From positions 1 through 64,000 of the forward strand of contig NZ_WCHR01000010.1 in NCBI RefSeq assembly GCF_008973825.1: a stretch of DNA of 64,000 nucleotides, in the 5' to 3' direction. The notes under the pieces are model-generated. The model was given only the letters and a program-made list of their open reading frames with translations, had not been told where the DNA came from and ran no database searches. The DNA comes from Gemmobacter serpentinus (lineage in GTDB: Bacteria > Pseudomonadota > Alphaproteobacteria > Rhodobacterales > Rhodobacteraceae). Positions 9,810 to 20,219 of this stretch are shown one piece after another. The translations under genes and the position numbers were made by a program. How positions within the stretch are numbered: the stretch's first letter is position 1; the number at the start of each line of letters is the position of its first letter.

Positions 9810-10649
9810 TCATAATCCGATCATGTGACGAATATCTTCGGGACTGGCACCTTCGGCACGAAATTTTGCCAGGGCGCGCGCATCGTCGCGCTTGGCCAGC
9901 CGCTTGCCCTGATCGTCGCGGATCAGAGGGTGATGGTGATAGATCGGCGTTGGCAGGCCCAGCAGACGTTGCAGGATGACCTGAATGGGCGTGAAGGTAA
10001 ACAGATCCTCGCCCCGGATCACATGGGTGATGCCCTGATCGGCATCGTCAAAAGCCGAGGCCAGAAAATAGGCGACGATATCCTCGCCCTTGCGCGACAG
10101 CACCACATCGCCGATCTCGGTCAGGGCCTGTGCGGGCTGGATGGGATGGTGGCCTGCGAAATGCGGGCCGGTTTCCTCAAATGCGGGCAAGGCCGGGGCA
10201 AGCCGTGCCAGGGCGAGGCCCAGATCCAGGCGCAGCGCATCGCCCGGCAGACGGCTTTTCATCGGACGGCCGCGACATGTGCCGGGATAGACCTGATGCG
10301 CGACGCCCTCCTGCGGGGCAGACAGCGCGGCGCGGATATCGGCGCGCGTGCAGGAACAGGGATAGAGCAGACCGCGTTCGGCCAAGGCCTCCAGCCGGTG
10401 ATTGTAGCTGGCGATTTTCGGGGCCTGCTCTTGCACCGGCCCATCCCATGTCAGGCCGAGCCAGCGCAGATCCTCGCAGATCGCGGCTGCATATTCCGGG
10501 CGGCACCGCTCCAGATCTGTGTTTTCCATCCGCAGCAGAAACGTCCCGCCCGCGGCGCGCGCGCGGTCATGCGCAAGAATGGCGGAATAGGCGTGCCCCA
10601 GATGCAGCGGCCCGGTCGGCGATGGTGCGAAACGCGTTACGAAAGCCAT
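9810..10649 (-). CDS. gluQ: Glutamyl-Q tRNA(Asp) synthetase
   Basis: A 279-residue truncated GluRS paralogue lacking the anticodon-binding domain. It has the HIGH-type motif [15 protein letters not shown] at the N-terminus, zinc ligands in [10 protein letters not shown] and VYPGTCRG, and the KMSKS equivalent KRLAKRDDA near the C-terminus. The enzyme activates glutamate and attaches it to queuosine in the wobble position of tRNA(Asp). The gene overlaps the end of trmFO by 13 bp, joining two tRNA-modification genes in one transcript. queA, needed to make queuosine, is elsewhere in the window at 32798. Confidence 0.93.
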   Translation of the reverse strand: MAFVTRFAPSPTGPLHLGHAYSAILAHDRARAAGGTFLLRMENTDLERCRPEYAAAICEDLRWLGLTWDGPVQEQAPKIASYNHRLEALAERGLLYPCSCTRADIRAALSAPQEGVAHQVYPGTCRGRPMKSRLPGDALRLDLGLALARLAPALPAFEETGPHFAGHHPIQPAQALTEIGDVVLSRKGEDIVAYFLASAFDDADQGITHVIRGEDLFTFTPIQVILQRLLGLPTPIYHHHPLIRDDQGKRLAKRDDARALAKFRAEGASPEDIRHMIGL

Positions 10650-11968
10650 TCCGTAAAGGCCTGTTTCGCACGGTCGGTATAGGCCTTGTAGCGATCCTTG
10701 CGGCCGCGCCGTCCGCCTTTGGCATCAATCGGCGGGAACAGCCCGAAATTCACATTCATCGGCTGGAAGGTCTTGGCCTCGGCCCCGCCGGTGATATGGG
10801 TGATCAGGGCCCCCATGGCCGTGTCGGCCGGCGGCGGCGGCAGGATCTCCCCCTTGATCTCGGCGGCGGCCATCCGGCCCGCCAGCAGACCCATGGCGGC
10901 GCTTTCGACATAGCCTTCAACGCCGGTGATCTGACCGGCGAAGCGGATATTGGGCCGCGATTTCAGCCGCATCTGATCATCCAGCAGGCGTGGCGAGTTG
11001 ATGAAAGTGTTGCGGTGAATGCCGCCAAGGCGGGCAAAGCTCGCATCCTGAAGCCCCGGAATCATCTTGAAAACAGCGGTTTGCGCGCCGTATTTCATCT
11101 TGGTCTGAAAGCCCACGATATTGTAGAGTGTGCCCAATTGATTGTCGCGGCGCAGCTGCACAACCGCATAGGCCTTTTCCTGCGGCTTGTGGCTATTGGT
11201 CAGCCCGACGGGCTTCATCGGCCCATGGCGCAGGGTTTCGCGCCCGCGTTCCGCCATCACCTCGATCGGCAGGCAGCCGTCGAAATAGCCGGCGGTTTCG
11301 CCCTCATGGAATTCGGTCTTTTCGGCCGCCAGCAGCGCATCGATGAAGGCCTCATATTGCGGCTTGTCCATCGGGCAGTTGATATAGGCGGTGCGCTCTT
11401 CCTCGGTCTCGCCCTTGTCATAGCGGCTTTGCAGCCAGGCCACCGACATGTCGATGCTATCAGCATAGACGATCGGGGCGATGGCGTCGAAGAAGGCTAG
11501 GCTTTCTGCCCCGGTCTCGGCCCGGATGCTTTCGGCCAGCGCGCCAGAGGTCAGCGGGCCGGTCGCGATGATCCAATGCCCGTCTTTCGGCAGTTCGGTG
11601 ATTTCGCCATATTCAACCGAAATCAGCGGATGCGCCTTGATCTTTGCGGTCACCGCTTCGGCAAAGGGATCGCGATCCACCGCCAGCGCGCCACCAGCGG
11701 GCAGGCGATGCGCCCGCGCCGTCGCCATGATCAACCCATTGGCCGCGCCCATTTCCCAATGCAGCAGACCGACCGCGTTCCGCTCGTCATCGTCGGACCG
11801 GAAGGAGTTGGAACAGACCATCTCCGCCAGGCTGCCGGTGCGATGGGCAAAGGTGCCCACGGTGGGCCGCATTTCGTGCAGCACCACGGGCACGCCGGCC
11901 TCTGCCGCCTGCCATGCTGCCTCTGATCCGGCCATTCCGCCGCCGATGATATGAAGTGTCTCGCGCAT
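10637..11968 (-). CDS. trmFO: Methylenetetrahydrofolate--tRNA-(uracil-54-C5)-methyltransferase
   Basis: A 443-residue flavoprotein. It has the FAD-binding opening [14 protein letters not shown], the motif [11 protein letters not shown] with the flavin-linked cysteine region (Cys52), and [16 protein letters not shown] with the catalytic cysteine. Length and motifs match TrmFO, which makes ribothymidine at tRNA position 54 using methylene-THF as carbon donor and FADH2 as reductant. It sits between a small conserved gene 27 bp upstream and gluQ, which overlaps its 3' end, in a probable tRNA-modification operon. Confidence 0.95.
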   Translation of the reverse strand: MRETLHIIGGGMAGSEAAWQAAEAGVPVVLHEMRPTVGTFAHRTGSLAEMVCSNSFRSDDDERNAVGLLHWEMGAANGLIMATARAHRLPAGGALAVDRDPFAEAVTAKIKAHPLISVEYGEITELPKDGHWIIATGPLTSGALAESIRAETGAESLAFFDAIAPIVYADSIDMSVAWLQSRYDKGETEEERTAYINCPMDKPQYEAFIDALLAAEKTEFHEGETAGYFDGCLPIEVMAERGRETLRHGPMKPVGLTNSHKPQEKAYAVVQLRRDNQLGTLYNIVGFQTKMKYGAQTAVFKMIPGLQDASFARLGGIHRNTFINSPRLLDDQMRLKSRPNIRFAGQITGVEGYVESAAMGLLAGRMAAAEIKGEILPPPPADTAMGALITHITGGAEAKTFQPMNVNFGLFPPIDAKGGRRGRKDRYKAYTDRAKQAFTEWLS

Positions 11969-11995
11969 GGGCTGTGGGATAGACCCATGCGCGTC

Positions 11996-12346
11996 TCAGA
12001 TCAAGGCGATGCGTTCCCGCTGCGCCGGATCAGGATAGGGTCGATAAAGCCCGACCTGCACATCGGCGATCATCTGATGCATCAGATCGTATCGTCGCTG
12101 CGCCTGGTCATCGGCCGCGGCCAATGTGGTGAAGGCCGTATCCAGCGTCGCCAAGTCCGGCAATTCAATCTCCAGCAGGAAATCGCGATGCGCACCAGAG
12201 GCGAGGCCAAATTTGCGCCGCATCAGACGCCATTGGCCGATCAGCCCCTGCGTCGCCAGATAGTCCATCCAGGCCTCAACAGCCGAGGCAAAGGCCAGCG
12301 CCCGCGCCTCTGACCGCAATTCGATCAGACAGTGATAGAGGTTCAT
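11996..12346 (-). CDS. Small conserved protein (DUF6614-like)
   Basis: A 116-residue soluble protein (MNLYHCLIELRSEARALAF start) with no signal peptide or membrane segment. It has two strand-helix units, as in a ferredoxin-like fold. I associate it with a Rhodobacteraceae family annotated DUF6614, but from memory only. A GGAGG site lies 6 bases before the ATG. It precedes trmFO on the same strand by 27 bp and is probably co-transcribed. Function unknown. Confidence 0.7.
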   Translation of the reverse strand: MNLYHCLIELRSEARALAFASAVEAWMDYLATQGLIGQWRLMRRKFGLASGAHRDFLLEIELPDLATLDTAFTTLAAADDQAQRRYDLMHQMIADVQVGLYRPYPDPAQRERIALI

Positions 12347-12438
12347 CGGACCCTCCTTTCCCTGTCATCAAAGCCGACTCGTCCTACGAAAGCGTTAAGG
12401 CCAAACCATTCCAGCCAATGACAATCCCCGGAAATACA

Positions 12439-12465
12439 AAGGCCGGGGCGATCTGCCCCGGCCTT
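12439..12465 (-). terminator. gyrA terminator
   Basis: 11-bp stem AAGGCCGGGGC / GCCCCGGCCTT with a five-base loop. It lies 21 bp past the gyrA stop and is followed on the minus strand by a T-rich stretch. Confidence 0.8.
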
Positions 12466-12485
12466 GGTGATGTTCTGACTCGATG

Positions 12486-15248
12486 TCAGCTTTCCGCCGC
12501 AGGTGCGGGCGGCGCGCTATCGGGTGCCGCGCCTTCGCCCTCGTCGCCCTGATCGGCGACGCGCGCGACCGAGACGACCTCTTCATCGCCGCCGGTGTTG
12601 AACACCTTGACCCCACCCGCCGAGCGCGAGCGGAAGCTGACCTGATCGACCGGCACCCGGATCGATTGCCCGGTCGAGGTTGCCAGCATGATCTGATCGG
12701 CCAGATCCACCGGGAAGGAGGCGACAAGCGGCCCGCCACGCATCGATTTCTCGAAGGCGGTGACCCCCATGCCGCCACGCCCGCGCACCGGATAATCGTG
12801 GCTGGATGTGAGCTTGCCGAGACCTTTTGACGTGACCGTCAGGATCAGATCCTCGGCCGCCGACATTTCGGCATAGCGTTCGGGCGACAGCTGCCCCTCG
12901 GCCACCGCATCCTCTTCCTCAACTTCAACCTCTTCCTCAACAACGCCCGCCATCAGCCTGCGTTGCTTGAGATAAGCGGCGCGCTCTGCCGGGTCGGCCT
13001 CGAAGTGGCGGATGATCGACATCGACACGACCTTGTCGCCATCACCCAACCGGATGCCGCGCACGCCGGTGGAGCCGCGCGATTTGAACACCCGGATCTC
13101 GGTGGTCGAGAAGCGGATGGCCCGGCCGGAGGAGGTCACCAGCATCACATCGTCATTCTCGTCCGCGATGGCTGCATTCACCAGGCTGACGCCCTCGGGC
13201 AGTTTCATCGCGATCTTGCCGTTGCGCATCACATTGGTGAAATCGCTGAGGTCGTTCTGGCGCACATCGCCATCCGAGGTCGCGAAGACGATCTGCAGGC
13301 TGTCCCATTCAAGCTCGGGCACATCGACCGGCATCAGCGCAGCGATGGAGATCCCGGTCTCGATCGGCAGAATATTGACGATGGCCTTGCCGCGCGCGGT
13401 GCGGCCAGCCAAGGGCAGGCGCCAGCACTTCAGCTTGTAAACCATTCCATCTGTTGTGAAAAACAGCAGATGGGTATGGGTGTTGGCCACGAAGAGCGTG
13501 GTCACCACATCGTCTTCCTTGGTGGCCATCGAAGCCAGGCCCTTGCCACCACGGTTCTGCGAACGGAACTCCGCCAGCGGCGTGCGCTTGATGTAACCGC
13601 CGGAGGTGATGGTTACGACCATATCCTCGCGCTCGATCAGATCCTCGTCGTCCATGTCACCGGCCCAGTCGATGATCTCGGTCCGGCGCGGGATGGCAAA
13701 CAAAGCCTTCACCTCGGCCAGTTCGGAAGAGATGATCGACATGATCCGTTCACGCGAAGACAGGATTTCCAAGTAATCCTTGATCTTTGCAGCAAGTTCT
13801 TCAAGCTCGTCGGTAATTTCCTTGACGCCCATCGCAGTCAGGCGTTGCAGCCGCAGATCAAGGATCGCGCGGGCCTGAATTTCCGACAGGTTATAGGTGC
13901 CATCGTCATTAACCGTATGCGACGGGTCGTCGATCAGCTTGATATAGGCGACGATGTCATGGGCAGGCCAGCGCCGGGTCATCAGGCGCTCGCGCGCCTC
14001 TGCCGGATCGGCGGAGGAGCGGATGGTCGCCACGATCTCATCGACATTGGACACCGCGACCGCAAGACCACAGAGGATATGGCTGCGCTCGCGGGCTTTC
14101 CGCAGCTCATAGGCGGTGCGGCGTGCCACAACTTCCTCGCGGAAGGTTATGAAATGGCTGATGAAATCGCGCAGGATCAGCGTCTCGGGCCGTCCGCCGT
14201 TCAGCGCCAGCATGTTGCAGCCGAACGATGTTTGCAGCGGCGAGAAGCGGAACAGTTGGTTCAGCACCACATCCGGCGTTGCGTCGCGTTTCAGCTCCAC
14301 CACCACGCGCACGCCGATCCGATCGGATTCATCGGCGATATTGGCGATGCCCTCGACGCGCTTTTCGCGCACAAGCTCGGCGATCTTTTCGATCATCGAG
14401 GCCTTGTTGACCTGATAGGGGATTTCATCGACCACGATGGCCCAGCGGTCCTTGCGGATCTCCTCCACACGGGTTTTCGCCCGCATGATGACCGAGCCAC
14501 GCCCTTCGAGATAGGCTTTGCGGATGCCACCACGGCCGAGGATCTGGCCGCCGGTGGGGAAATCCGGGCCCGGGATCAGCTCCATCAGGCGCTCGCTGGA
14601 GATGTCGGGGTTCTCGATCATGGCCAGGCAGCCGTCGATCACTTCGCCAAGGTTGTGCGGGGGAATATTGGTCGCCATGCCGACGGCGATACCGCCCGCG
14701 CCATTGACCAGCATATTCGGGAAGCGCGCCGGGAGAACTGTAGGTTCCCGGTCCTTGCCGTCGTAATTGTCCTGAAAATCGACAGTGTCCTTGTCGATAT
14801 CGGCCAGCAGGAAGGCGGCGGGCTTGTCCATCCGCACTTCGGTATAGCGCATGGCTGCTGCCATATCGCCATCCATGGAACCGAAATTCCCTTGTCCATC
14901 AAGGAGTTTCAGCGACATGCTGAAAGGCTGTGCCATCCGCACCAGCGCGTCATAGATCGCGATGTCACCATGGGGGTGGTATTTCCCCATCACATCGCCA
15001 ACCGGACGCGCCGATTTGCGATAGGATTTGTCATGGGTATTGCCGGTTTCATTCATCGCATAAAGGATGCGGCGATGCACCGGCTTCAATCCGTCGCGGA
15101 GATCGGGGATCGCCCGGCTGACGATCACGCTCATCGCGTAATCGAGATAGGCCGTCTTCATCTCCTGCTCAATGGAGACCTGCGGCCCATCATAGCTGGA
15201 GCGAGGCATTTCCTCAGTGTTATCAGTATCTTCCGGCTGATCGCTCAC
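12486..15248 (-). CDS. gyrA: DNA gyrase subunit A
   Basis: A 920-residue GyrA. It has the N-terminal breakage-reunion domain with [21 protein letters not shown], the catalytic tyrosine in [11 protein letters not shown], and a C-terminal six-bladed wrap domain with the GyrA box QNRGGKG. The start is taken as GTG at 15248 ([10 protein letters not shown]) with an AGGCGG site upstream; an ATG 13 codons further out has no clear site. The quinolone-resistance region reads [15 protein letters not shown], with Ile96 where E. coli has Ser83. An acidic insert, [17 protein letters not shown], interrupts the C-terminal domain. Introduces negative supercoils with GyrB, which is not in the window. A good promoter lies at 15303-15332. 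Confidence 0.96.
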   Translation of the reverse strand: MSDQPEDTDNTEEMPRSSYDGPQVSIEQEMKTAYLDYAMSVIVSRAIPDLRDGLKPVHRRILYAMNETGNTHDKSYRKSARPVGDVMGKYHPHGDIAIYDALVRMAQPFSMSLKLLDGQGNFGSMDGDMAAAMRYTEVRMDKPAAFLLADIDKDTVDFQDNYDGKDREPTVLPARFPNMLVNGAGGIAVGMATNIPPHNLGEVIDGCLAMIENPDISSERLMELIPGPDFPTGGQILGRGGIRKAYLEGRGSVIMRAKTRVEEIRKDRWAIVVDEIPYQVNKASMIEKIAELVREKRVEGIANIADESDRIGVRVVVELKRDATPDVVLNQLFRFSPLQTSFGCNMLALNGGRPETLILRDFISHFITFREEVVARRTAYELRKARERSHILCGLAVAVSNVDEIVATIRSSADPAEARERLMTRRWPAHDIVAYIKLIDDPSHTVNDDGTYNLSEIQARAILDLRLQRLTAMGVKEITDELEELAAKIKDYLEILSSRERIMSIISSELAEVKALFAIPRRTEIIDWAGDMDDEDLIEREDMVVTITSGGYIKRTPLAEFRSQNRGGKGLASMATKEDDVVTTLFVANTHTHLLFFTTDGMVYKLKCWRLPLAGRTARGKAIVNILPIETGISIAALMPVDVPELEWDSLQIVFATSDGDVRQNDLSDFTNVMRNGKIAMKLPEGVSLVNAAIADENDDVMLVTSSGRAIRFSTTEIRVFKSRGSTGVRGIRLGDGDKVVSMSIIRHFEADPAERAAYLKQRRLMAGVVEEEVEVEEEDAVAEGQLSPERYAEMSAAEDLILTVTSKGLGKLTSSHDYPVRGRGGMGVTAFEKSMRGGPLVASFPVDLADQIMLATSTGQSIRVPVDQVSFRSRSAGGVKVFNTGGDEEVVSVARVADQGDEGEGAAPDSAPPAPAAES

Positions 15249-15302
15249 CCCGGTCCGCCTTTTCTGCTGCGAGGGGCAGCCCCTCAAGATCTAGGTGTCA
15301 GC

Positions 15303-15332
15303 AGTATAGACCATCGCGGATATGGGGTGCAA
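15303..15332 (-). promoter_or_regulatory. gyrA promoter (sigma-70 type)
   Basis: On the minus strand, TTGCAC (15327-15332), an 18-bp spacer and TATACT (15303-15308), 55 bp before the gyrA start codon. The -35 overlaps the arm of the hairpin at 15330-15354. Confidence 0.6.
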
Positions 15333-15354
15333 CCGCCCATCGTGCGGGCGGTTG
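15330..15354 (-). terminator. Hairpin between ornithine cyclodeaminase and gyrA
   Basis: Perfect 9-bp stem CAACCGCCC / GGGCGGTTG with a 7-base loop. Its position 50 bp upstream of the cyclodeaminase stop, on the gyrA side, means it can only affect transcripts of gyrA (minus) before their start or read-through from the plus strand. No T-run follows. It may be an operator-like palindrome for gyrA rather than a terminator. Confidence 0.35.
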
Positions 15355-15403
15355 GGACGGTGATCTACGGTATATCACGGAACATATTGATCTTGATAGA
15401 TTA

Positions 15404-16456
15404 TCAGGCAGAGGCCGCGCGCAGGATCATGCCAAACAGATCGCGGGGATCATCGGGGTCGGCGATCATGTCCAGATCCTGAAACAGACCGCTGCCGCGC
15501 AGGCGCGAATGCACATAGCGCAGCGCACTGAAATCCTCGATCGCGAAGCCTACGCTATCAAACAAGGTGATCTCGCGGGCATTGCTGCGCCCCTGGGCCG
15601 CGCCGGTGAGAACCTGCCACAACTCGGTCACCGGATGGTCGGGATCAAGCTGCTGAATCTCGCCCTCGATCCGGGTCTGGGGCGGATATTCGACAAAGAT
15701 CGAGGATCGCAGCAAGATGTCGCGATGCAGTTCGGTCTTGCCGGGGCAATCACCGCCGACCGCGTTGATGTGTACGCCCGCGCCGACCATGTTGTCGGTC
15801 AGGATGGTGGCATATTGCTTGTCGGCGGTGCAGGTGGTGATGATCTGCGCGCCTTCAATAGCGGCTTCAGGTGTCTGACATTGCAAGATATTCAGACCAA
15901 GCCCGGTCAGGTTTCGCGCGCATTTCCTGGTGGCCGCCGGATCGATATCGTAAAGCCGGACCTCGGTGATGCCGCAGACGGCCTTGAAGGCCAGCGCCTG
16001 AAACTCTGCCTGCGCGCCATTGCCGATCAGGGCCATGGTGGTGGCACCGGGCTGGGCCAGATGTTTGGCGGCCATGGCGGAACTCGCGGCGGTGCGCAGC
16101 GCGGTGAGGATCGTCATCTCGCTCAGCATCAGCGGATACCCGGTCTGAACATCTGCCAAAAGCCCAAAGGCAGTAACGGTTTGCAGGCCTTTCTTCATGT
16201 TCGACGGATGGCCGTTCACATACTTGAACCCGTAGGTTTCGCCATCCGAGGTCGGCATCAACTCAATCACGCCAATCTCGGAATGGCTGGCCACGCGCGG
16301 GGTCTTGTCGAATTGCGGCCAGCGGCGGAAATCAGCCTCGATCTCCGCCGCCAGATCGCGCAGCACCTGTTCGATGCCGATGTGAAGGACGAGGCGCATC
16401 ATATTGTCAACGCTGACAAATGGCACCAAAGCATTGCGCGAGGGCAGGGTCATCAT
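15404..16456 (-). CDS. ocd: Ornithine cyclodeaminase
   Basis: A 350-residue member of the ornithine cyclodeaminase/mu-crystallin family. It converts ornithine directly to proline and ammonia using bound NAD. It shows the substrate region RVASHSEIGVIELMP and FKYVNGHP, the helix LTALRTAASSAMAAKHLA, the Rossmann motif LIGNGAQAEFQALAF and the active-site stretch VGGDCPGKTELH. The gene begins 4 bp after the arginase stop, so the pair forms an arginine to ornithine to proline route. Expression is probably set by the Lrp-type regulator on the other side of arginase. Confidence 0.93.
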   Translation of the reverse strand: MMTLPSRNALVPFVSVDNMMRLVLHIGIEQVLRDLAAEIEADFRRWPQFDKTPRVASHSEIGVIELMPTSDGETYGFKYVNGHPSNMKKGLQTVTAFGLLADVQTGYPLMLSEMTILTALRTAASSAMAAKHLAQPGATTMALIGNGAQAEFQALAFKAVCGITEVRLYDIDPAATRKCARNLTGLGLNILQCQTPEAAIEGAQIITTCTADKQYATILTDNMVGAGVHINAVGGDCPGKTELHRDILLRSSIFVEYPPQTRIEGEIQQLDPDHPVTELWQVLTGAAQGRSNAREITLFDSVGFAIEDFSALRYVHSRLRGSGLFQDLDMIADPDDPRDLFGMILRAASA

Positions 16457-16460
16457 GGCC

Positions 16461-17387
16461 TCAGATATAGCTGCGGGTCGGACGGTCGAACACTTTGCGG
16501 CCCATGAGCGAGCCGACCAGATCCACCATCAGTTTCGCGGTGCGCCCGCGCTCGTCGAGAAACGGGTTCAGCTCCACCAGATCGAGCGAGGTGACAAGGC
16601 CGCTTTCATGCAGCAACTCCATCACAAGATGGGCCTCGCGGAAGGTTGTGCCGCCGGGCACGGTGGTGCCGACCGCCGGCGCGATCGACGGGTCGAGAAA
16701 ATCGACATCCAGGCTGACATGCAGCATCCCGCCTGCCGCCTGCACCTGTTCCAGAAAAGCACGCAGAGGGGCTACGATGCCATGTTCATCCAGCACCCGC
16801 ATGTCGTTGATCGCAATGTCGTGCTTGAGGAGGGCTGCATGTTCCGCCGGATCGACGGAGCGGATGCCGTAAAGGCAGATCCGCTCCGCCGGGATCGGGG
16901 TCGGAAAGGGCGGAAAGGCATCAAACCCCTCGCGCCCGGCGATATAGGCCACGGGCGTGCCGTGCAGATTGCCCGATGCGGTGCTGATCGGCGTGTGGAA
17001 ATCGCTATGGGCATCGAGCCAAAGCAGGAATAGCGGCCGCCCGATCCGCCGCGCATGAAGGGCGGCACCCGCCACCGAACCAAGCGCAAGGGAATGGTCG
17101 CCGCCCAATACCACCGGCATTCCGCCCGCACTTAGGGCATCATCGACGGCCTCGGTCAGTGCCGCTGTCCAGCCCAGCGTTTCGGGCAGCTGATCGACCG
17201 CTGGATTGGGGCAATCCGCCTGCGGCAGATCGCCAAGCGTCAGGTCGCCGCGGTCTTCCACCCCATGGCCGAGGTCACGGATCGCCTGCGCAAGACCCGC
17301 CACGCGATAGGCCGCCGGACCCATCAGGCAGCCGGGGCGGCGTTGGCCGGAATCGACGGGTGCACCGATCAGAATGGTCTGGGTCAT
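16461..17387 (-). CDS. rocF: Arginase
   Basis: A 308-residue arginase/ureohydrolase that hydrolyses arginine to ornithine and urea. All three manganese motifs are present: GGDHSLALGS, DAHSDFHTP and SLDVDFLDPS, and the C-terminus has SLDLVELNP. The start at 17387 has AGGAG seven bases upstream; the frame is open to 17849 but that extension overlaps the divergent regulator and is not coding. It is first in the arginase-cyclodeaminase operon, 108 bp from the Lrp-family gene. Confidence 0.94.
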   Translation of the reverse strand: MTQTILIGAPVDSGQRRPGCLMGPAAYRVAGLAQAIRDLGHGVEDRGDLTLGDLPQADCPNPAVDQLPETLGWTAALTEAVDDALSAGGMPVVLGGDHSLALGSVAGAALHARRIGRPLFLLWLDAHSDFHTPISTASGNLHGTPVAYIAGREGFDAFPPFPTPIPAERICLYGIRSVDPAEHAALLKHDIAINDMRVLDEHGIVAPLRAFLEQVQAAGGMLHVSLDVDFLDPSIAPAVGTTVPGGTTFREAHLVMELLHESGLVTSLDLVELNPFLDERGRTAKLMVDLVGSLMGRKVFDRPTRSYI

Positions 17388-17495
17388 GCTTATCTCCTGT
17401 TGTCGCCAGCCTCTCGCTGGATGTGGATGCTTTCCAGTAGAATCATGTTCGAACTGTTGCATATACTGCGCGAAACGGAGGGGGATTCTGCCATT

Positions 17496-17933
17496 ATGGA
17501 CGATGCGGATCTGCGTCTGATCGCGGAATTGCGCCGGGACGGGCGGGCGGCGCTGTCTGAACTGGCCGATCGGCTGGGCCTCAGCCGCGCCACCGTGCGC
17601 GCCCGCATGGAACGGCTGGCGCAGCGCGGCGAGATCGCGGGCTATACGGTGGTGACGCGCTCGGATGTGACCTCGGCCCCGGTGCGCGGATTGATGATGA
17701 TCGGCATCGAGGGGCGTGGCGGCGAAAAGATCATGGCCCGGCTGGGCGGGCTTCCCGCGGTGACGGCAGTGCATTCTACCAATGGCAAATGGGATCTGAT
17801 CGTGGAACTGGCGACGCAGACCCTGCTGGAACTCGATGAGGTGATCCACCGCATCCGCAATATCGAAGGGGTGATGACATCAGAGACCAATCTGCTGCTC
17901 TCCACCCGCCGTGCCGGGCGCAGGCCGGGCTAG
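17496..17933 (+). CDS. Lrp/AsnC-family regulator of the arginase operon
   Basis: A 145-residue Lrp/AsnC protein. It has an N-terminal helix-turn-helix (LSELADRLGLSRATVRARME, about residues 24-43) and a RAM ligand-binding domain to the end (TAVHSTNGKWDLIVELATQ). It is transcribed away from rocF-ocd, the classical position of a local amino-acid-responsive activator. Start at 17496 is preceded by GGAGGGG with a slightly long spacer; upstream in-frame ATG codons exist at 17445 and earlier. The ligand, probably arginine or ornithine, is inferred from context. The stop codon abuts an intergenic repeat. Confidence 0.88.
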   Translation: MDDADLRLIAELRRDGRAALSELADRLGLSRATVRARMERLAQRGEIAGYTVVTRSDVTSAPVRGLMMIGIEGRGGEKIMARLGGLPAVTAVHSTNGKWDLIVELATQTLLELDEVIHRIRNIEGVMTSETNLLLSTRRAGRRPG

Positions 17934-18086
17934 GGGGCGCTCGCGCCCCCTCTGGAGCTGCGCTCCATTCACCCCCTGAGGATATTTGGAAACAGGTGAG
18001 GGGCATGTGTGACATTGGCCTCATTCATCTGTTCGAAAATATCCTCGGGGGTGAGGGCCGCAGGCCCGAGGGGGCAGAATGCCCCC
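17933..18086. repeat. Structured intergenic palindrome, copy 1
   Basis: An assembly of nested hairpins: GGGGGCG-CTCG-CGCCCCC, then GGAGC-TGC-GCTCC-type, then core CACCCCCTGAGGATATTT (17970-17987), a roughly 50-bp partly self-complementary centre, the inverted core AAATATCCTCGGGGGTG (18037-18053), GGGCC-GCA-GGCCC-type, and GGGGGCA-GAA-TGCCCCC. The same cores recur at 37409-37486. It separates the Lrp gene from ccmF and may act as a terminator. Confidence 0.8.
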
Positions 18087-18187
18087 TTTCTTGCGGACGC
18101 CTGTCGCAGCCCTGCGACGATCGCGCGCAGCCCCATGGCGGGGCGATCGCCTTTCGCCTATGATCGCCCGCGACAAGGGAGACGCGG

Positions 18188-20215
18188 ATGATCGTTGAAT
18201 TGGGGCATTTCGCACTGGTGCTGGCGCTTGGTGTCGCCATGGTGCAGGCGGTCTTGCCGCTGATCGGGGCCTGGCGGCGCTGGAATGGCTGGATGGCGGT
18301 AGCCGAGCCCGCAGCGGTCGTGCAGTTGATGCTGATCGCCGTGGCTTTCGGGGCCCTGACATGGGCCTTTGTCACTTCGGATTTCTCGCTGCGGCTGGTG
18401 GTGATGAACAGCCATACCGACAAGCCGATGCTCTATAAAATCTCCGGCGTCTGGGGCAATCATGAGGGCTCGCTGCTGCTTTGGTCGCTGATCCTGGCGC
18501 TGTTCGGGGCCTGTGCCGCGCTGTTTGGCACCAATCTGCCCCCGACGCTCCGGGCGCGGGTGCTGGGGGTGCAGGCGCTGATCGGGGTGGCGTTCCTCAG
18601 TTTCATGCTGTTCACCTCCAACCCCTTCCTGCGGTTGTCGGTGCCGCCGATGAATGGCGAGGACCTGAACCCGCTCTTGCAGGATCCGGGCCTCGCCTTC
18701 CATCCGCCGTTTCTGTATCTTGGCTATGTCGGCATGAGCATGGCCTTCAGCTTTGCGGTGGCAGCATTGCTGGAGGGTCGGGTTGATGCCGCCTGGGGTC
18801 GCTGGGTGCGGCCCTGGACACTGGCCGCCTGGATCTTCCTGACCATCGGCATCGCGCTTGGCTCCTGGTGGGCCTATTACGAGCTGGGCTGGGGCGGGTT
18901 CTGGTTCTGGGATCCGGTGGAGAATGCAAGCTTCATGCCCTGGCTGTTCGGCGCGGCGCTGCTGCATTCCGCCATCGTGGTGGAAAAGCGCGAAAGCCTG
19001 AAGGCCTGGACGATCCTGCTCGCGATCCTCGCCTTCGGTTTCAGCCTGATCGGCACTTTCATCGTGCGCTCGGGCGTCATCACTTCGGTGCATTCCTTTG
19101 CCTCGGACCCTGAGCGCGGCATCTTCATCCTGATGATCCTTGGGGTCTTCATGGGGGGCGCGCTGCTCTTGTTCGGCCTGCGCGCCTCGGCGATGGAGGC
19201 GAAGGGCGTGTTCTCCATGGTCAGCCGCGAAAGCGCGCTGGTGACGAACAATCTGCTGCTCGCGGTTTCCAGCTTTGTGGTCTTTGTGGGAACCGTCTGG
19301 CCGCTCTTTGTCGAGATCGCCTCGCAGGATCCCTATTGGGGCGCGATGCAGAACCCGTTCTATGCGCTTGGCCTGTTCACCCGGCCGCAGGTCCTGTCGG
19401 TTGGTGCCCCGTTCTTTGATGCGGCCTTCACGCCCTTCATGGTGGCGCTGGCGCTGCTGCTGCCGGTGGGGGCCATGCTGCCCTGGAAACGGGCGCAGGC
19501 AGGTCGCGTGCTGCGGCAACTGGTGCCGGTGGCGGTGCTGGCCTTTGCTGTGGGGGCCCTGGTCTTTGCGATTCAGACCGGCCGCTCGGCCCTTGTGCCG
19601 GTGGGGGCGGCGCTTGGTCTCTGGGTTCTGGGCGGTGCCTTTGTCGATCTGTGGACGCGGACGGGGCGCGGCGATCTGTCGGGGCGCTTTGGCCGCCTGA
19701 CGCGGCTGCCGCGCGCCGATTGGGGCAAGGCCACCGCTCATGCAGGCCTTGGCGTCACCATCTTTGCCGTGGCCGCGATGACCGGCTGGGCAACTGAGGT
19801 CATCAAGGTGGTGCGGATCGGCGAAAGTTTCGACCTCAGCGGCTATCAGGTGAAACTGGTCGATGTGCATGAGGAGAAGGGGCCGAATTACATCTCCACC
19901 ATGGCCGAGATGGCGGTGACGCAGGGTGGCAAGCCGGTATCGGTGCTGTTCCCCGAAAAACGGGTCTATCCGGTGCAGGCGATGCCCACCACCGAGGCCG
20001 CGCTGGATTACGGGCTGTTCCGCGACATCTATCTGGTGATCGGCGATCCGCAGGTCGGCGGCGGTTATGCCGTGCGCGGCTATTGGAAGCCCTTTGCCAA
20101 CTGGATCTGGATCGGCTGCGGCTTGATGGCGCTTGGGGGCCTGCTGTCGCTGACCGACCGGCGCTATCGGGTGGCGGCGGGCGCGCGCAATGCGCGTGCC
20201 GTTCCGGCGGAGTGA
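18188..20215 (+). CDS. ccmF: Cytochrome c heme lyase subunit CcmF
   Basis: A 675-residue polytopic membrane protein. It carries the heme-handling WWD signature WGGFWFWDPVENASFMPWL (about residues 236-254) with flanking histidines, and the conserved GVWGNHEGSLLLW near residue 90. CcmF takes heme from holo-CcmE and ligates it to apocytochrome c in the periplasm, together with CcmH. ccmH follows 4 bp downstream. The other ccm genes are not in the window. Start ATG with GGGAGA upstream. Confidence 0.96.
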   Translation: MIVELGHFALVLALGVAMVQAVLPLIGAWRRWNGWMAVAEPAAVVQLMLIAVAFGALTWAFVTSDFSLRLVVMNSHTDKPMLYKISGVWGNHEGSLLLWSLILALFGACAALFGTNLPPTLRARVLGVQALIGVAFLSFMLFTSNPFLRLSVPPMNGEDLNPLLQDPGLAFHPPFLYLGYVGMSMAFSFAVAALLEGRVDAAWGRWVRPWTLAAWIFLTIGIALGSWWAYYELGWGGFWFWDPVENASFMPWLFGAALLHSAIVVEKRESLKAWTILLAILAFGFSLIGTFIVRSGVITSVHSFASDPERGIFILMILGVFMGGALLLFGLRASAMEAKGVFSMVSRESALVTNNLLLAVSSFVVFVGTVWPLFVEIASQDPYWGAMQNPFYALGLFTRPQVLSVGAPFFDAAFTPFMVALALLLPVGAMLPWKRAQAGRVLRQLVPVAVLAFAVGALVFAIQTGRSALVPVGAALGLWVLGGAFVDLWTRTGRGDLSGRFGRLTRLPRADWGKATAHAGLGVTIFAVAAMTGWATEVIKVVRIGESFDLSGYQVKLVDVHEEKGPNYISTMAEMAVTQGGKPVSVLFPEKRVYPVQAMPTTEAALDYGLFRDIYLVIGDPQVGGGYAVRGYWKPFANWIWIGCGLMALGGLLSLTDRRYRVAAGARNARAVPAE

Positions 20216-20219
20216 TCTG

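Noticed and set aside
12963-15482. An 839-codon open frame opposite gyrA
   Set aside because: Antisense to a strongly conserved gene, low-complexity His/Asp/Gly content, no recognisable motif.
17388-17849. N-terminal extension of arginase
   Set aside because: It overlaps the Lrp gene antisense. The true start has AGGAG at 17387.
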